Shown here: piece by piece, positions 45,070 to 54,801 of the stretch | How the letters are laid out: each line of letters opens with the position of its first letter | Position numbering within the stretch: the stretch's first letter is position 1 | Origin: Polyangiaceae bacterium | Lineage (GTDB): Bacteria > Myxococcota_A > Polyangia > Polyangiales > Polyangiaceae | Direction of reading: 5' to 3' | Assembly: GCA_029261965.1 (NCBI GenBank) | Contig: JAJDAH010000380.1 | Coordinates: 1 to 64,000 of the forward strand | Length of the DNA stretch: 64,000 nt | Translations under genes and position numbers: made by a program | Notes under the pieces: model-generated | Database searches by the model: none | Told to the model about the DNA's origin: nothing | Seen by the model: the letters and a program-made list of their open reading frames with translations, nothing else

Positions 45070-46266
45070 CTAGCGCACGACGGTCGAGCAACCCAGGACG
45101 ACGTCGAGAGTACCGAGCACGTTGGTCGCTCGGTCGCAGGTCGCCGGACAGAGGTTGATCTGCGTCTTGGCGTCGTCGAAGTACCAGCCGGTTTGACCCT
45201 GGCAGTCGTTGCCCGTTCCCACGCCGGGGATGATCTCTTGCGGCATTCCTTCGGGGGTGAAGCCGATGTTGATCTGGTTGGGGTCGCCCGTCTGCTGTCC
45301 CGCGGGGACCGGGATCGAGAGCGAGCAGCTGATGCTTCCGCGGATCACGTTGAGCGCGTCGAGGAAGTCTTGGCCTGCAGTGGCCGTGTTGACCTGAAGC
45401 GCGCTCATCGTGCCGCCCGCCTGCGCGATCTGATCGAGCCCGGCGATGTTGCCGATGCCGATGACGAACGTCTGGACGTCGGGGAGCCCCATCGCCGCAG
45501 CGTTGGACACCGACTGAATGCTGCTGTTGCAGTCGTTCGGGTTACCGTCGGTCGCCAGGACGATGACGACCTTGCGACCAGGGTTCTGCATTCGAAGCGC
45601 TGTCGTGGCTTGAATCGCGCTTTCCATCGCGGGCAGGGTCGGCGTGCCACCGCCGGGAGTCGTGGCGCCCATGGCCGCGACGATGTCCGGCGCGACGCCC
45701 GGCAACGGCTGGATGTTCACCGCCGGTGGCAGGTAGTCGTTCAGATCGCAGGAGCCGCCGCCAAGCGGGATGCAGAACACCGGTCCGAACGGCACGCAGC
45801 CCGGCAAGCACGCCGGCGGCACGCCGCAGTTCGGCAGAATCATGCCCGTGTCCGGCGGGAAGAACTGCAATCCGACGCCGATGCCCGAGCTGTCGGGGGA
45901 ATTGACGAAGTCGCGGATCGCGCCAGTGACCGCGTCCCAGACCGAGCTAGTGCCGCCGCCAGCGTCGCTCATCGAGCCCGAGCGATCGAGCATGATGTAG
46001 AGGTCCAGCGGCAATGCTTCGCCGCCGTAGGTGTCCGTCGCGCATCCCGATGGGAGACCGCCGTCCTGGCCGGGCGTGGTGTTGATGCCGCCTCCGACAC
46101 CACCGCCACCACCGCCGGCCCCGAAGCCACCCGCACCGATTCCGGGGCGCTCACTCGAGCTGCCGCAAGCCGGCAGAACGAACGCGCTGCCCGCGACGCC
46201 CAAAACCAACACACTCATACTGCGCGCAACGTTCTTCACGATTGGCCTCGCTGACTGCGCAATCAC
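45070..46266 (-). CDS. VWA-domain lipoprotein
   Basis: This 398-residue protein (GTG start; ATG at 46218 alternative) has the lipobox LPACG and a Gly-rich linker. A von Willebrand factor A domain (residues about 75-300) has the metal-binding MIDAS motif LDRSGSMS and TDGNPNDC. Cysteine pairs are spread through the C-terminal part. It is probably a surface protein for metal-dependent binding. Convergent with the methyltransferase. Confidence 0.88.
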   Translation of the reverse strand: MIAQSARPIVKNVARSMSVLVLGVAGSAFVLPACGSSSERPGIGAGGFGAGGGGGGVGGGINTTPGQDGGLPSGCATDTYGGEALPLDLYIMLDRSGSMSDAGGGTSSVWDAVTGAIRDFVNSPDSSGIGVGLQFFPPDTGMILPNCGVPPACLPGCVPFGPVFCIPLGGGSCDLNDYLPPAVNIQPLPGVAPDIVAAMGATTPGGGTPTLPAMESAIQATTALRMQNPGRKVVIVLATDGNPNDCNSSIQSVSNAAAMGLPDVQTFVIGIGNIAGLDQIAQAGGTMSALQVNTATAGQDFLDALNVIRGSISCSLSIPVPAGQQTGDPNQINIGFTPEGMPQEIIPGVGTGNDCQGQTGWYFDDAKTQINLCPATCDRATNVLGTLDVVLGCSTVVR

Positions 46267-46477
46267 CCGCTAAGCGCAGCAAAAAAGTAGAACAGGGGTT
46301 TTGAGTATCCACGCAATTTGGTTCATGGCAACGAGCATTTCGTGTGCGCGGCGGCTAACGCGTCCCGCGGGATTAACGCGCGGATAGCTCAACGCGTTGC
46401 GTCCAACGCGGAAACCCGATGGAACTTAGGCCGCGAGGCCGATCTGCAACATATTGCAGCACGCAAGAAAGCAATTT

Positions 46478-47212
46478 TCAGCGCGGTCCGCCGGGGATCC
46501 ACTCGCCCTCGTAGAAGCGCTCGTGCGGAACGTAGCGCGCCTTGTAGGCCATGGGCGGGCAGTCCGCGATGTAGAGGCCGAGGTACAGGTACTCAAGGTC
46601 CCACGTCTTGCAGAGTTCGATCTGTTTGAGAATCGAGAACACTCCCGGACTCAGCGGCTCGATCGCGGGATCGTAAAACGTGTACACCGCCGACAACGAT
46701 TCGGCGCCCCTGTCGACGATGGCGACGGCGACCAGCTCGTCGCCCTGGAAGTACCTGAGCTCGAGGCTGTCGCAGCACGTGTGAACCAGGAACGCGCGGT
46801 AGCCTTCGTGATCGATACGTTCGTGACCGTCGTCGAGGCCACGAGCGACGCGATGTTTGTTGTAGAGCTCGACTCGCCGGTCGTCGACGATCGGGGGGCC
46901 GAGCTCGGTGCGAAGCCGTGAGTTTGCGCGGGCGAACACCCGGCGCTGGGTGCGACCCGGACTGAACTTGGAAACGTCGAGGCGAATCGGCTCGCACGCT
47001 CGGCAGCTCGGGCACGCCGTCGTGTAGAGAAAAAACCCCTGGCGCCGATCCCCCTTTTTCAACCGCGCGTCGAGCTCGTCGTGGCTCAAAGATCGCACCG
47101 GGAGGCGTAGCGGCATGCGCGCCAACCGTTCGCGCAGGTATGGGCACGGCGAGACTTCGTCGTGAACGACGACCTCGGCGGGTTCAGCGGGAATGATTCG
47201 GTGGGTGCTCAC
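46478..47212 (-). CDS. bpt: Aspartate/glutamate leucyltransferase (Bpt)
   Basis: This 244-residue protein matches the Bpt/Ate1-like family. The N-terminal cysteine cluster is CPYL...LYTTACPSCRACEPIRLDVSKFSP. The transferase domain has YRAFLVHTCCDSLELRYFQGDELVAVAIVD, AVYTFYDP and YLYLGLYIADCPPMAYKARYVPHE. It adds leucine to N-terminal Asp or Glu, marking proteins for ClpAP. It starts with GTG at 47212; the longer open frame to 47710 is antisense to the next gene. Confidence 0.9.
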   Translation of the reverse strand: MSTHRIIPAEPAEVVVHDEVSPCPYLRERLARMPLRLPVRSLSHDELDARLKKGDRRQGFFLYTTACPSCRACEPIRLDVSKFSPGRTQRRVFARANSRLRTELGPPIVDDRRVELYNKHRVARGLDDGHERIDHEGYRAFLVHTCCDSLELRYFQGDELVAVAIVDRGAESLSAVYTFYDPAIEPLSPGVFSILKQIELCKTWDLEYLYLGLYIADCPPMAYKARYVPHERFYEGEWIPGGPR

Positions 47213-47345
47213 GTTCAGGGTGTCGAGCGAGGGGTCCCGACTGTGCCCAAGATTTTGGAGGCGAGCTAGGGGGCACGTCGCGCCTCGCGTCGCTTCGAGA
47301 AGTGGGTAAAGCGCACGCGCCATTCTGGTGGTACAAAGATTCAGT

Positions 47346-48059
47346 ATGAAGGCGCTGACGTTGGTTGGCATCGCGACGCTCGGGTTCGCGCTTGTCGCGT
47401 GTGAAAAGCAGCCAGCACCCGAAGACCCCAAGCCCGAACCCACCGTGACCGCGTCGGCCGAGTCGGAGCCGGCCGAGTCGGAGCCGGAGGTCGCGGCTCC
47501 AGAGCCGACCACCGCGGAGACGCCTGCGCCGTCGGCGCAAACCGAGGAGGACGCTCCGGAAAAGGTCGCGGTCGTCGAGCGGCCCCAACCCGCCGCCGCG
47601 ATTCGCCAGGGCCCCGCGCCGATCGCCTCGCCCAAAGAGACGGCGGAACCCCCACTGGAAAAAGTGGAGCCGCCACCGAAGGAGAAGGTGGTCAAGACGA
47701 GCAAGGGCAAGGCCGTCAGCGACGCGCCGTTTTCGGTCTGGCTCCAGGGTGCGGGCAGCTATCCGTCGGGTAAGCCGGGCGCCGTGACGGCGGTCCTCGT
47801 CGCCAAGAAACCCTATAAGTGCAACGACAAGTATCCCTACAAGTTCAAGCTCGACGCGGCGCCGTCGGGCATCAGCTTTCCGAGCACGACCGTTCGTTCG
47901 ATGAGTGTCGGCGCCCAGCGCTCGACGATGAGTATCCCGTTCCAGGCCGATTCCGCAGGTTCGAAACGAATCTCGGGCACGCTCAGCTTTTCCGTCTGCA
48001 CGGATTCGAAGTGCCTCATCGAGAAGCGGAAGCTCGCCGTCGACGTGAAGGTCGAGTGA
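47346..48059 (+). CDS. Lipoprotein with Glu/Pro linker and C-terminal beta domain
   Basis: This 237-residue protein has the lipobox LVACE. A long Pro/Glu/Ala-rich linker (residues about 20-110) is followed by a beta-sandwich-like domain (SVWLQGAGSYPSGKPGAVTAVL, RISGTLSFSVCTDSKCLIEKRKL). No named family is recognised; the C-terminal fold resembles extracellular binding domains (inference). ATG at 47346. Confidence 0.78.
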   Translation: MKALTLVGIATLGFALVACEKQPAPEDPKPEPTVTASAESEPAESEPEVAAPEPTTAETPAPSAQTEEDAPEKVAVVERPQPAAAIRQGPAPIASPKETAEPPLEKVEPPPKEKVVKTSKGKAVSDAPFSVWLQGAGSYPSGKPGAVTAVLVAKKPYKCNDKYPYKFKLDAAPSGISFPSTTVRSMSVGAQRSTMSIPFQADSAGSKRISGTLSFSVCTDSKCLIEKRKLAVDVKVE

Positions 48060-48065
48060 GCGATC

Positions 48066-48872
48066 TCAGCTGCCGTTGGCCGTGACGCGGCCGCGCATCA
48101 CGTCGAGCTCGCTTTTCATCCGAGCGTGAACCGCCTCGCTCAGCCGGCGGTGGTCGAAGCCGTGGTCCGCCGGGTCTATGGGTTCGAGCACGTGGATGCG
48201 AACACGCGTCGGCGTGATCTTGAAGCTGCCTTTGGGCAGGACGGTGGCGGTGCCGTCCATGACGATGGGCACCACGGGTAGCTGGTTGCGTGCGGCGATG
48301 CGGAAGGCTCCCTTGAAGAAGCTCTTGAGCTCGCCGTCCGGCGACCGGGTTCCCTCGGGGAAAATGAACAGTGAGTGCCCCTCGGCGATGCGACGCAGAC
48401 ACGTGCGATACATGCGCATGATGCTCGGCAAATGCCCCCGCTTGAGCGACACGTACTTGCAGAGCGCCATGTTCCACCCGAGAAAAGGCGCGTAGAAGTT
48501 CTCCTTCTTGCTGACCCACAAGAAGTCGAGGCGGGTGCCGAAGACCGCCAGGATGTCGACCATGGATTGATGGTTGGACACAAAAACGTACGGTCCGCCG
48601 GTGAGGGCGTTTTCGCGGCCGGTGACCTCTAGTCCAGCCAGTGGCGCCCAGGCCAAGTAGTGCCCGCCCCACACGCAGCTGTAGCGATGAAGGAGGCGTC
48701 GTTTCGAGTCGAACGGAAGTGTGAACAACCAAATCAGGAACGCCGGAAAGAAGAGCGCGATGATCGTGACCAACAGGTAGGGCCAGAAAATCAGGTTGAA
48801 CACCACGAGCGTCAGCGCGCCACGGCGGGCCGGAGCGCCGTGGCTGGCGTCTACTGCAGCGCTTTCGGTCAT
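48066..48872 (-). CDS. plsC: 1-acyl-sn-glycerol-3-phosphate acyltransferase
   Basis: This 268-residue membrane protein has an N-terminal transmembrane segment and the acyltransferase motifs SNHQSMVDILAV (NHxxxxD), FPEGTRSPDG and PVVPIVMDGT. It makes phosphatidic acid in phospholipid synthesis. It starts with ATG at 48872, eight bases after the phosphoesterase gene stop on the same strand, so likely an operon. Confidence 0.93.
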   Translation of the reverse strand: MTESAAVDASHGAPARRGALTLVVFNLIFWPYLLVTIIALFFPAFLIWLFTLPFDSKRRLLHRYSCVWGGHYLAWAPLAGLEVTGRENALTGGPYVFVSNHQSMVDILAVFGTRLDFLWVSKKENFYAPFLGWNMALCKYVSLKRGHLPSIMRMYRTCLRRIAEGHSLFIFPEGTRSPDGELKSFFKGAFRIAARNQLPVVPIVMDGTATVLPKGSFKITPTRVRIHVLEPIDPADHGFDHRRLSEAVHARMKSELDVMRGRVTANGS

Positions 48873-48879
48873 CTTCGAG

Positions 48880-50364
48880 TCAGAGCAGGCGAGCCGCGCC
48901 GAAATCGAGCGCGCGCCGGCGTAGAGTGGTCGCTGCGTGCACGTGTTCCCGACGCCAATCCGGTCCGCCGGCGGTCCTGTCGATCAAACGAGCGAGCTCG
49001 TCCTGGCCAGGCACCGCTATTCCCGGTGGAGCGATGAGACGCATCTGCGGAGGTAGAGTCACCGTGGGCAGCTGCGCGGCGGGTCGCGGGTTCTGGGCGA
49101 ATTCGGGATCGATGACGCTCGAGAAGTCGTTCGTATCTTCGACCCGGGTGTTGAGCGGCTCGAGACCGAAGCGTTTCGTCACGGTGGAGATCACGGAAAC
49201 GTGGTCGAGCATGGTGCTGTCGATCGCTCCCTGTTTGACCATGGGCCCGGCGATGACCGTCGGCACGCGGAAACCGAGCTGACGGAACTCCGGCAGCTCG
49301 TCGGTCGTCGTCGGCGGTGAAACGTGGTCGTAGAATCCACCGTGCTCATCGTAGGTGATGATGAGCATGGTCTTGTTCCACTGCGGGCTCGCCGCCAAAG
49401 CGTTGTGGATCGTGGCGATGAAGGCTTGTCCCGCGTTGACGTCAGCCGGGGGGTGGTCGTCGTTCCGCCCCATCATGTTCAATGCGCCGAACACTGGGTC
49501 GATCATCGAGAAGCTCGGAAGGGTGCCGTTTGCCGCATCGTCGAAGAACTCGGTTTCGACCTTGGGGAAGCTGGCCCCGGCTCCGTAGGTGAACGGCGTC
49601 GGCAGATCGGAGAAGTAGTACTTGTTCGAAACACCCGCGTCGTTCAACGCGTCGAAAACGCTCCGGGTCTTTTCGATGGCGTCGTTGCTCATCCGACCCC
49701 GAGCCGTGGCCAAGTGTAGGTAGAAACGATTGGGCCATGTGCCCGCCATTACCGAGGAGAACCACCGGTCGCACACGACGTAGTTGTCCGCCATCGCGTA
49801 GTGGACTGGGAGCTGGTCGCGGACGTAGTAGCGCATGACCTCGGCGAGGTCGGGCGCGCCCCGGTCTTCGTATTCGGTGACGAACCCGTCGTTGGCGCCG
49901 TCGTTCCACTGCGCGTGAGAACGGTTCCAGCTGTGAGGCGGGTCTTCGAGCGTCACCGAGCTGATGGCGGGTGAAACGACGTAGGGGTTGCCGCTCGAGT
50001 CGAGATTCGACTCGGTGCCGTCGAGCCCGTCCACCTCGCGTCCTTCGACGAGCTTCAATGAACCGAAGTAGTGATCGAAGGAGCGGTTCTCCATCATGAG
50101 CACCACGAAGTGATCGACGCTCTGGAGCAGATCTTCGGGTGTGCCACCCGATCCCCCGGCGCCGCCGCTGTTGCTGCCGCTGCTTCCGGCAGCCCCGGCG
50201 CCTCCGCCCGTGTCACCCGCGGCGCCGCCGGTGTTTCCCGTCGCGTCAGCCCCGTCTTCCGAGCTACACCCGAGCGCGGCACCGCCGAGGATTGCACCGA
50301 CTCCTGCCATCGCCCGTCGCCGGGACAGCTCACCATCGCGCGTCGAATCGTCGTTTTTTGCCAT
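48880..50364 (-). CDS. Tat-exported phosphoesterase (phospholipase C / AcpA-like)
   Basis: This 494-residue protein has a twin-arginine signal (SRRRAMAGVGAILGGAALGC) that ends in a lipobox cysteine, then a Gly/Ser linker. The catalytic domain has VLMMENRSFDHYFGSL, DEHGGFYDHVSPP and VPTVIAGPMVKQGA, typical of the PLC/acid phosphatase AcpA family. It probably splits phosphoesters or phospholipids outside the inner membrane. ATG at 50364. It neighbours PlsC, a possible lipid-handling pair (inference). Confidence 0.92.
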   Translation of the reverse strand: MAKNDDSTRDGELSRRRAMAGVGAILGGAALGCSSEDGADATGNTGGAAGDTGGGAGAAGSSGSNSGGAGGSGGTPEDLLQSVDHFVVLMMENRSFDHYFGSLKLVEGREVDGLDGTESNLDSSGNPYVVSPAISSVTLEDPPHSWNRSHAQWNDGANDGFVTEYEDRGAPDLAEVMRYYVRDQLPVHYAMADNYVVCDRWFSSVMAGTWPNRFYLHLATARGRMSNDAIEKTRSVFDALNDAGVSNKYYFSDLPTPFTYGAGASFPKVETEFFDDAANGTLPSFSMIDPVFGALNMMGRNDDHPPADVNAGQAFIATIHNALAASPQWNKTMLIITYDEHGGFYDHVSPPTTTDELPEFRQLGFRVPTVIAGPMVKQGAIDSTMLDHVSVISTVTKRFGLEPLNTRVEDTNDFSSVIDPEFAQNPRPAAQLPTVTLPPQMRLIAPPGIAVPGQDELARLIDRTAGGPDWRREHVHAATTLRRRALDFGAARLL

Positions 50365-50530
50365 CTCGTGGATGAGTATACCGACGGTGGCGGGGTTGGA
50401 TTGCGCGTCGCGGTCGTCGGACTGCGCGAGCGAGCCCGCCGGCCGGGCGTCCGGGGGCATATCTAAGAGACACGACGGTGTTGGCGGCTTCCTTGCCAAA
50501 CCGATCGAAGGTTTGCCAACCTGGCTTTAC

Positions 50531-51535
50531 GTGTCCCAGCAGCCACCTGGTCAGCCGCCTGACGGGGCTCCGCCGCCCGATTCGACCGCGCCCGCGGCCG
50601 GCGTCGAGGCCGGGCAGTCGCTCTCACCACAAGCCGGTGCGCCGCTGCCGCCCGTACAGACTGGGGTGCAACCTCCCGCGGCGGCGTCGCCACCAGTGGG
50701 TTACGCGACACTTCCGCCGGACGCCTCGCTGCAGGAGGGAGGCACCTCGTGGGGGGTCGCCGCGTTCATGGCCGTCGGGGGACTCGTCATCGGCGCTGGG
50801 GCCGCGTTGATACTCGCGCCAGCGGACAGACCGGAGGTGGCTGTTGCCAGTGCTCCACCGCCGCCGCCGCCCGCCCCGTCGGCGTCGGCCGCGCCGCCCA
50901 AGGTGCTCACCCCCGTCGAGAAAGCGGCCGCTGGCGATGCGGAGGCGATGGCAGCGATCGCGGCGAAGACCATCGAGCAACGTTCGGTCGAGGAATCGAT
51001 CGCTCTCGGCCGGGGTCGAAGCGCCGAGAAAGTCACCGGGGTTCTCAAGCTCGGAAAAACTCTCGAAAAGAACCCTGAATTCGGGAACGACCCGGAGATG
51101 CACAAGCGCCTTCGTGAGCTGGCCAACGATCCCGAAGTCGCGGTGGAAGCGTTGTTCATCACGTCGAAGCTCCAGGGCACCGGTGGGCCGGATGTCTTCT
51201 ACGATGTGTGGACCGGGACCCGGAAGAAGACCGTAGCGACCGAGCTCGCTCAGAGCCTGCTCTTCAGCAAAGACGTCCGCGCGAAGGCCTCCGACGCGCT
51301 GAGTGTCGCGCTCGACCTGAGGACCACGACTGACTGCGAAGAAATGAAAGCGGTGCTCGAACGCGCCAAGGAGCACGCCGATCGGCGCTCGATTCGCAGC
51401 CTGGGCAAGTTGAACCTCAAGTTCGGTTGCGGAGAGAAGAAGAACGAAGACTGCTGGAAGTGCTTCCGGACGACGCATTTGTTGAAGGACGCGATCAAGA
51501 CGTCCACCAAGAATCCGGCGCCGCGACTTCGCTGA
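50531..51535 (+). CDS. Membrane-anchored protein with proline-rich cytoplasmic region
   Basis: This 334-residue protein (GTG start at 50531) has a Pro/Gln/Ala-rich N-terminus (1-70), one transmembrane helix (about 75-98), a second Pro-rich stretch, then a helical domain (about 135-330). The latter contains four late cysteines (FGCGEKKNEDCWKCF) and HEAT-like periodicity. No family is recognised. Divergent from the phosphoesterase gene. Confidence 0.75.
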   Translation: MSQQPPGQPPDGAPPPDSTAPAAGVEAGQSLSPQAGAPLPPVQTGVQPPAAASPPVGYATLPPDASLQEGGTSWGVAAFMAVGGLVIGAGAALILAPADRPEVAVASAPPPPPPAPSASAAPPKVLTPVEKAAAGDAEAMAAIAAKTIEQRSVEESIALGRGRSAEKVTGVLKLGKTLEKNPEFGNDPEMHKRLRELANDPEVAVEALFITSKLQGTGGPDVFYDVWTGTRKKTVATELAQSLLFSKDVRAKASDALSVALDLRTTTDCEEMKAVLERAKEHADRRSIRSLGKLNLKFGCGEKKNEDCWKCFRTTHLLKDAIKTSTKNPAPRLR

Positions 51536-51563
51536 GCTTCCCCGCCCGCGCGCCCACGCGCTC

Positions 51564-52418
51564 TCAGACGATTCGAATCGTCATCGAATGGCGGTGGCCA
51601 CCGCGATCGATCTCCACCGTCACCTTCTCGAGGGAGCTCAGGCGGGCGTAGAGCGCGACGAGGCGTTCGATTTTCGACGCGGGGATGCCGTTGATCGACA
51701 GGATCCGATCGCCATTGACGAGGCCAAAGGTCGCCAACAACGAGCCTGGGCGCACCCCCGAGACTGCAAAGGACTCGATGCGACCACCGACGAATCGCGG
51801 GTCGAGACGGGCTCCTCCGAGCACGCTCGACGCGGCTCGTTGGGCGGATCGTCTCGGACCATTCGGGGCCTTGGCTGCGCGCGACCCGGAACCGGTGGTG
51901 CCCGCGGTGGTGCCCGCGGTGGTGGCAGCCGAGCGCACTCGCCGCTCTACCATGGGGACTCGACACCAACCGGTCGGGTCGCTCATCCACACCGTTGGCG
52001 AGCGGTCGCGCGGATGAGAGCCGATGTATTCGACCTTGCGGGTTCCGAAGACGTCTCCGACGCGTCGTCGCCCGGCGCGGTCGCCGCTTCGCAAGGTCGC
52101 GATGGACCACGTGGGGTCCGTCGATTCGGTGAGCACCGGTACGCGGAGGTCCGGGCACCTGGGAGCGGTCAGCGGATCGACCGAAGGGCGAGGCGCCATT
52201 CTGAATGTGTCGACAGCCGCAGCGGGCGCGCCGGTCGGCTTGCTGGGGGGCACGGTCTCGGCGTCCGAGTGCGGAGCCTTTGATGGCGGCACGGCGTAGG
52301 AAAGCCATTCGGCGCTGAGGAGGTGATTGCACCCCTGGGCGTTCAAATAAGCGGCGAGGGCGAGCACCGGCAGAGGGACCCCTTGAACGCCGCGACGTAG
52401 ACAACGATCGATTCGCAT
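51564..52418 (-). CDS. GspC-like protein (type II secretion inner-membrane component)
   Basis: This 284-residue protein has an N-terminal transmembrane segment after a basic start (MRIDRCLRRGVQGVPLPVLALAAYLNAQG). The linker carries a repeated TAGTTAGTTG stretch (12-base DNA repeats). The C-terminal PDZ-like domain includes SGVRPGSLLATFGLVNGDRILSINGIPASKIE, as in GspC. No other gsp gene lies in the window. The call rests on overall layout, so a general PDZ membrane protein is the alternative. Confidence 0.72.
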   Translation of the reverse strand: MRIDRCLRRGVQGVPLPVLALAAYLNAQGCNHLLSAEWLSYAVPPSKAPHSDAETVPPSKPTGAPAAAVDTFRMAPRPSVDPLTAPRCPDLRVPVLTESTDPTWSIATLRSGDRAGRRRVGDVFGTRKVEYIGSHPRDRSPTVWMSDPTGWCRVPMVERRVRSAATTAGTTAGTTGSGSRAAKAPNGPRRSAQRAASSVLGGARLDPRFVGGRIESFAVSGVRPGSLLATFGLVNGDRILSINGIPASKIERLVALYARLSSLEKVTVEIDRGGHRHSMTIRIV

Positions 52419-52670
52419 CGCGTCGGGCGGGTGCGAGGTCCGTGCCAGATGGGCCGCGGCGCGACTACTCCCCTGGATCCGTGATTGCTTTGACGGCAAA
52501 GGCGCAGATCTGCTCCGCGTCCCGGTTCCTTCACTACTGGTCGTTCGCGGGTTGTTTCGGCCGCCGCGCACATCGTCACGAGTCAGCTTGTCGGCGAGTG
52601 CCGGTCTCCACAGGCGCCGCGTGACAAAGTGGCGCTGGCGTTTCGATGCCGGACGGGCACACTGCCGAAC

Positions 52671-53396
52671 GTGTCGGTGGGCTCGATCTCGCGGATGTTG
52701 GGTTCGGCGGTTGCGGGTGGCGTGATTGGCGGTCTCGTCGTGTGGTGGCTGGTCCGCCCCGCGGAGGTGTCGCCAGAGCCGGAGCCGGCGAGGGCCTCGG
52801 CTGCGGAACGCCGTCGAACCCCCGACGAGGACGCGGACCGGCGAGCTCGAGCGCTCGCGGGACGAGTGAACGCACTCGAGCGCAAGAGCGCAGCGGCGGC
52901 GGAGCTCGGCAAGTACGCCCGGCAAATGGCGGCGAACGACGACGCCGGCGACGACTCGCCCGAACGTCTGTCCCCGGTCGTCGATGCCGAAGACCCTGTA
53001 TTCGGGCTGGCGGTTCGCAGCGTGCTCGACCGAGTCGAGTGGGAGCGCGACGAAGAACGACGAGTGACCCGCGCGCAACGTCAACAGCTGCGGGTGGCCA
53101 GACAGGCGGATTTCCTCGCCGAGAAGCTCAACCTCACGAGTCAGCAGAAGGACGAGGTTTCGAAGATCTTCGAGGAACAAGCCGAGAAGTTCCAAGCCTT
53201 GCGTCGTCCTCCGGACGGGGGTCCGCGGCCGGTGACCCGTCGTGGGTGGCGTGAGCAAACCGGCGCCATTCGGGCCCAGACCGACACGGCGCTCGGCGAA
53301 GTCCTCGACGAGCAACAGATGAAGGACTACCAGGCGCTTCAGGAAGAAGAGGACTTCGGCGGTGGACCGCGTCGCGGCGGCCGCCGCCGCCGGTGA
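52671..53396 (+). CDS. Membrane-anchored CpxP/Spy-like helical protein
   Basis: This 241-residue protein (GTG at 52671; GTG at 52629 is an alternative) has one N-terminal transmembrane segment (SAVAGGVIGGLVVWWLV) and a helical periplasmic part. A stretch LAEKLNLTSQQKDEVSKIFEEQ resembles the LTxxQ motif of CpxP/Spy chaperones. The C-terminal Gly/Arg-rich tail is unusual. Function inferred only as envelope helical protein. Convergent with purS. Confidence 0.7.
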   Translation: MSVGSISRMLGSAVAGGVIGGLVVWWLVRPAEVSPEPEPARASAAERRRTPDEDADRRARALAGRVNALERKSAAAAELGKYARQMAANDDAGDDSPERLSPVVDAEDPVFGLAVRSVLDRVEWERDEERRVTRAQRQQLRVARQADFLAEKLNLTSQQKDEVSKIFEEQAEKFQALRRPPDGGPRPVTRRGWREQTGAIRAQTDTALGEVLDEQQMKDYQALQEEEDFGGGPRRGGRRRR

Positions 53397-53415
53397 TGAT
53401 GAACCGCGCGCGCGA

Positions 53416-53664
53416 TCAATCGCCGAGCTGGATCTCGTAGTCCTCGATGACCGGGTTGGCGAGCAGCTCGTCGCTCATCTTCGAGAGCTTCTGTTCGAGG
53501 TCGCCTTCGCTTCCGGCTGAATCATCGAGCTCGATTTCGATGAGCTTTCCGATCCGTACGTCCTTCACGCCGCTGACACCGAGATGGCCGAGGGCACCCA
53601 GCACTGCTCGGCCCTGCGGGTCGAGAACCTCGGTCTTGAGTCGTACGTAGACGGTTGCTTTCAC
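53416..53664 (-). CDS. purS: Phosphoribosylformylglycinamidine synthase subunit PurS
   Basis: This 82-residue protein matches PurS: TVYVRLKTEVLDPQGRAVLGAL, VKDVRIGKLIEIEL and ANPVIEDYEI. PurS links PurQ and PurL in the fourth step of purine synthesis. It starts with GTG at 53664, preceded by GAGGAG. purQ and purL do not follow. Confidence 0.92.
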   Translation of the reverse strand: MKATVYVRLKTEVLDPQGRAVLGALGHLGVSGVKDVRIGKLIEIELDDSAGSEGDLEQKLSKMSDELLANPVIEDYEIQLGD

Positions 53665-53685
53665 GGGTTCGCTCCTCGACGGACT

Positions 53686-54651
53686 TCAGGGCAGGCCGAG
53701 ATTTTTTCGCAACCGAGGAGTCGGGTCTTCGAGGTTCGGCTCGAATGCGGCGCCGGTGAGCGTTTCAATCGCTTCGATGTAGCGTCGACTCGCTTCGATG
53801 CGCACCTCGTCCGGGATTGGCGGTACGGGCCCGTCGCCGCGATACCCCTCGGCGGCGAGATAACGCCGCAGATACTCCTTGTCGAAGCTCTCCGGGGCTT
53901 CGCCGGCGTCGAAGCGCTCCTGATACGTGCTGGAGAACCAAAACCGCGAGGAGTCGGGGGTGTGGATCTCGTCGATGAGCACGATTTCACCGTCTTTGGT
54001 TTTGCCGAGCTCGTACTTCGTGTCGACGAGTATCAACCCGCGTTCGGCGCACTTCTTCTGTCCAAAGGCAAAGAGCTTCATCGCCATTTCGGCGGCCGCG
54101 TCGAATTCGCTCGGCGGCATTTTTGTCAGCTCGAGGATCTCTTCGCGGGACGCGGAGACGTCGTGGTCGCCTTTAGCCGCCTTCGTGCTCGGCGTGAGGA
54201 TCGGCTCCGGGAGCTTCTGGTGCTTCTTCATCCCCTCGGGCAGCTTGTTGCCGCAGAACAGGCGACTTCCGTTTTCGTAGTGCACCCAGATGCTCGTCGA
54301 GGTGGTGCCTGTCAGGTAGGCGCGCACGACCATCTCCACCGGCAGCGGGTCGCACTCCTTGGCGACGAGCACGTTCGGATCGGGGGTTTCGATGACGTGG
54401 TTCGGTGCGACTCGTTTCGTCTGCTCGAACCACCATGCGGCGATGTGATTGAGGATCTGCCCTTTGAGGGGCAACGTGCCCAGCACTCGGTCGAAGGCGC
54501 TGACGCGGTCGGTGACGACGATGAATCGTTTGCCGTCGGCCGACGTGTAGTTGTCCCTGACCTTCCCCTCGTACTTGGTCCCGAGCTCTGGCAGATCGGT
54601 GCCCTCGAGAGGGTGTTCGAGCGCCTTGCGGAGGGCGTCTGCGCTGACCAT
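53686..54651 (-). CDS. purC: SAICAR synthetase (PurC)
   Basis: This 321-residue protein has [40 protein letters not shown] and [31 protein letters not shown]. It joins aspartate to CAIR in purine synthesis. The length is of the longer type found in many bacteria with fused-free PurC. It lies 21 bases upstream of purS on the same strand, a purC-purS operon. Confidence 0.96.
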   Translation of the reverse strand: MVSADALRKALEHPLEGTDLPELGTKYEGKVRDNYTSADGKRFIVVTDRVSAFDRVLGTLPLKGQILNHIAAWWFEQTKRVAPNHVIETPDPNVLVAKECDPLPVEMVVRAYLTGTTSTSIWVHYENGSRLFCGNKLPEGMKKHQKLPEPILTPSTKAAKGDHDVSASREEILELTKMPPSEFDAAAEMAMKLFAFGQKKCAERGLILVDTKYELGKTKDGEIVLIDEIHTPDSSRFWFSSTYQERFDAGEAPESFDKEYLRRYLAAEGYRGDGPVPPIPDEVRIEASRRYIEAIETLTGAAFEPNLEDPTPRLRKNLGLP

Positions 54652-54801
54652 CGCGCGACGCTAGGAAACCGGGCCGCGCGGGTAAAGGGCAAGATGCGCC
54701 AGGTCGCGTGACGACGCCCGGCCCCGAGAGCGGCGGGCTGGGGGTTTGTTGGGGGCAGCTTGGGTGCGGAAGCTCCAGCTCCGCCGGCGTCCCGACGGGG
54801 G

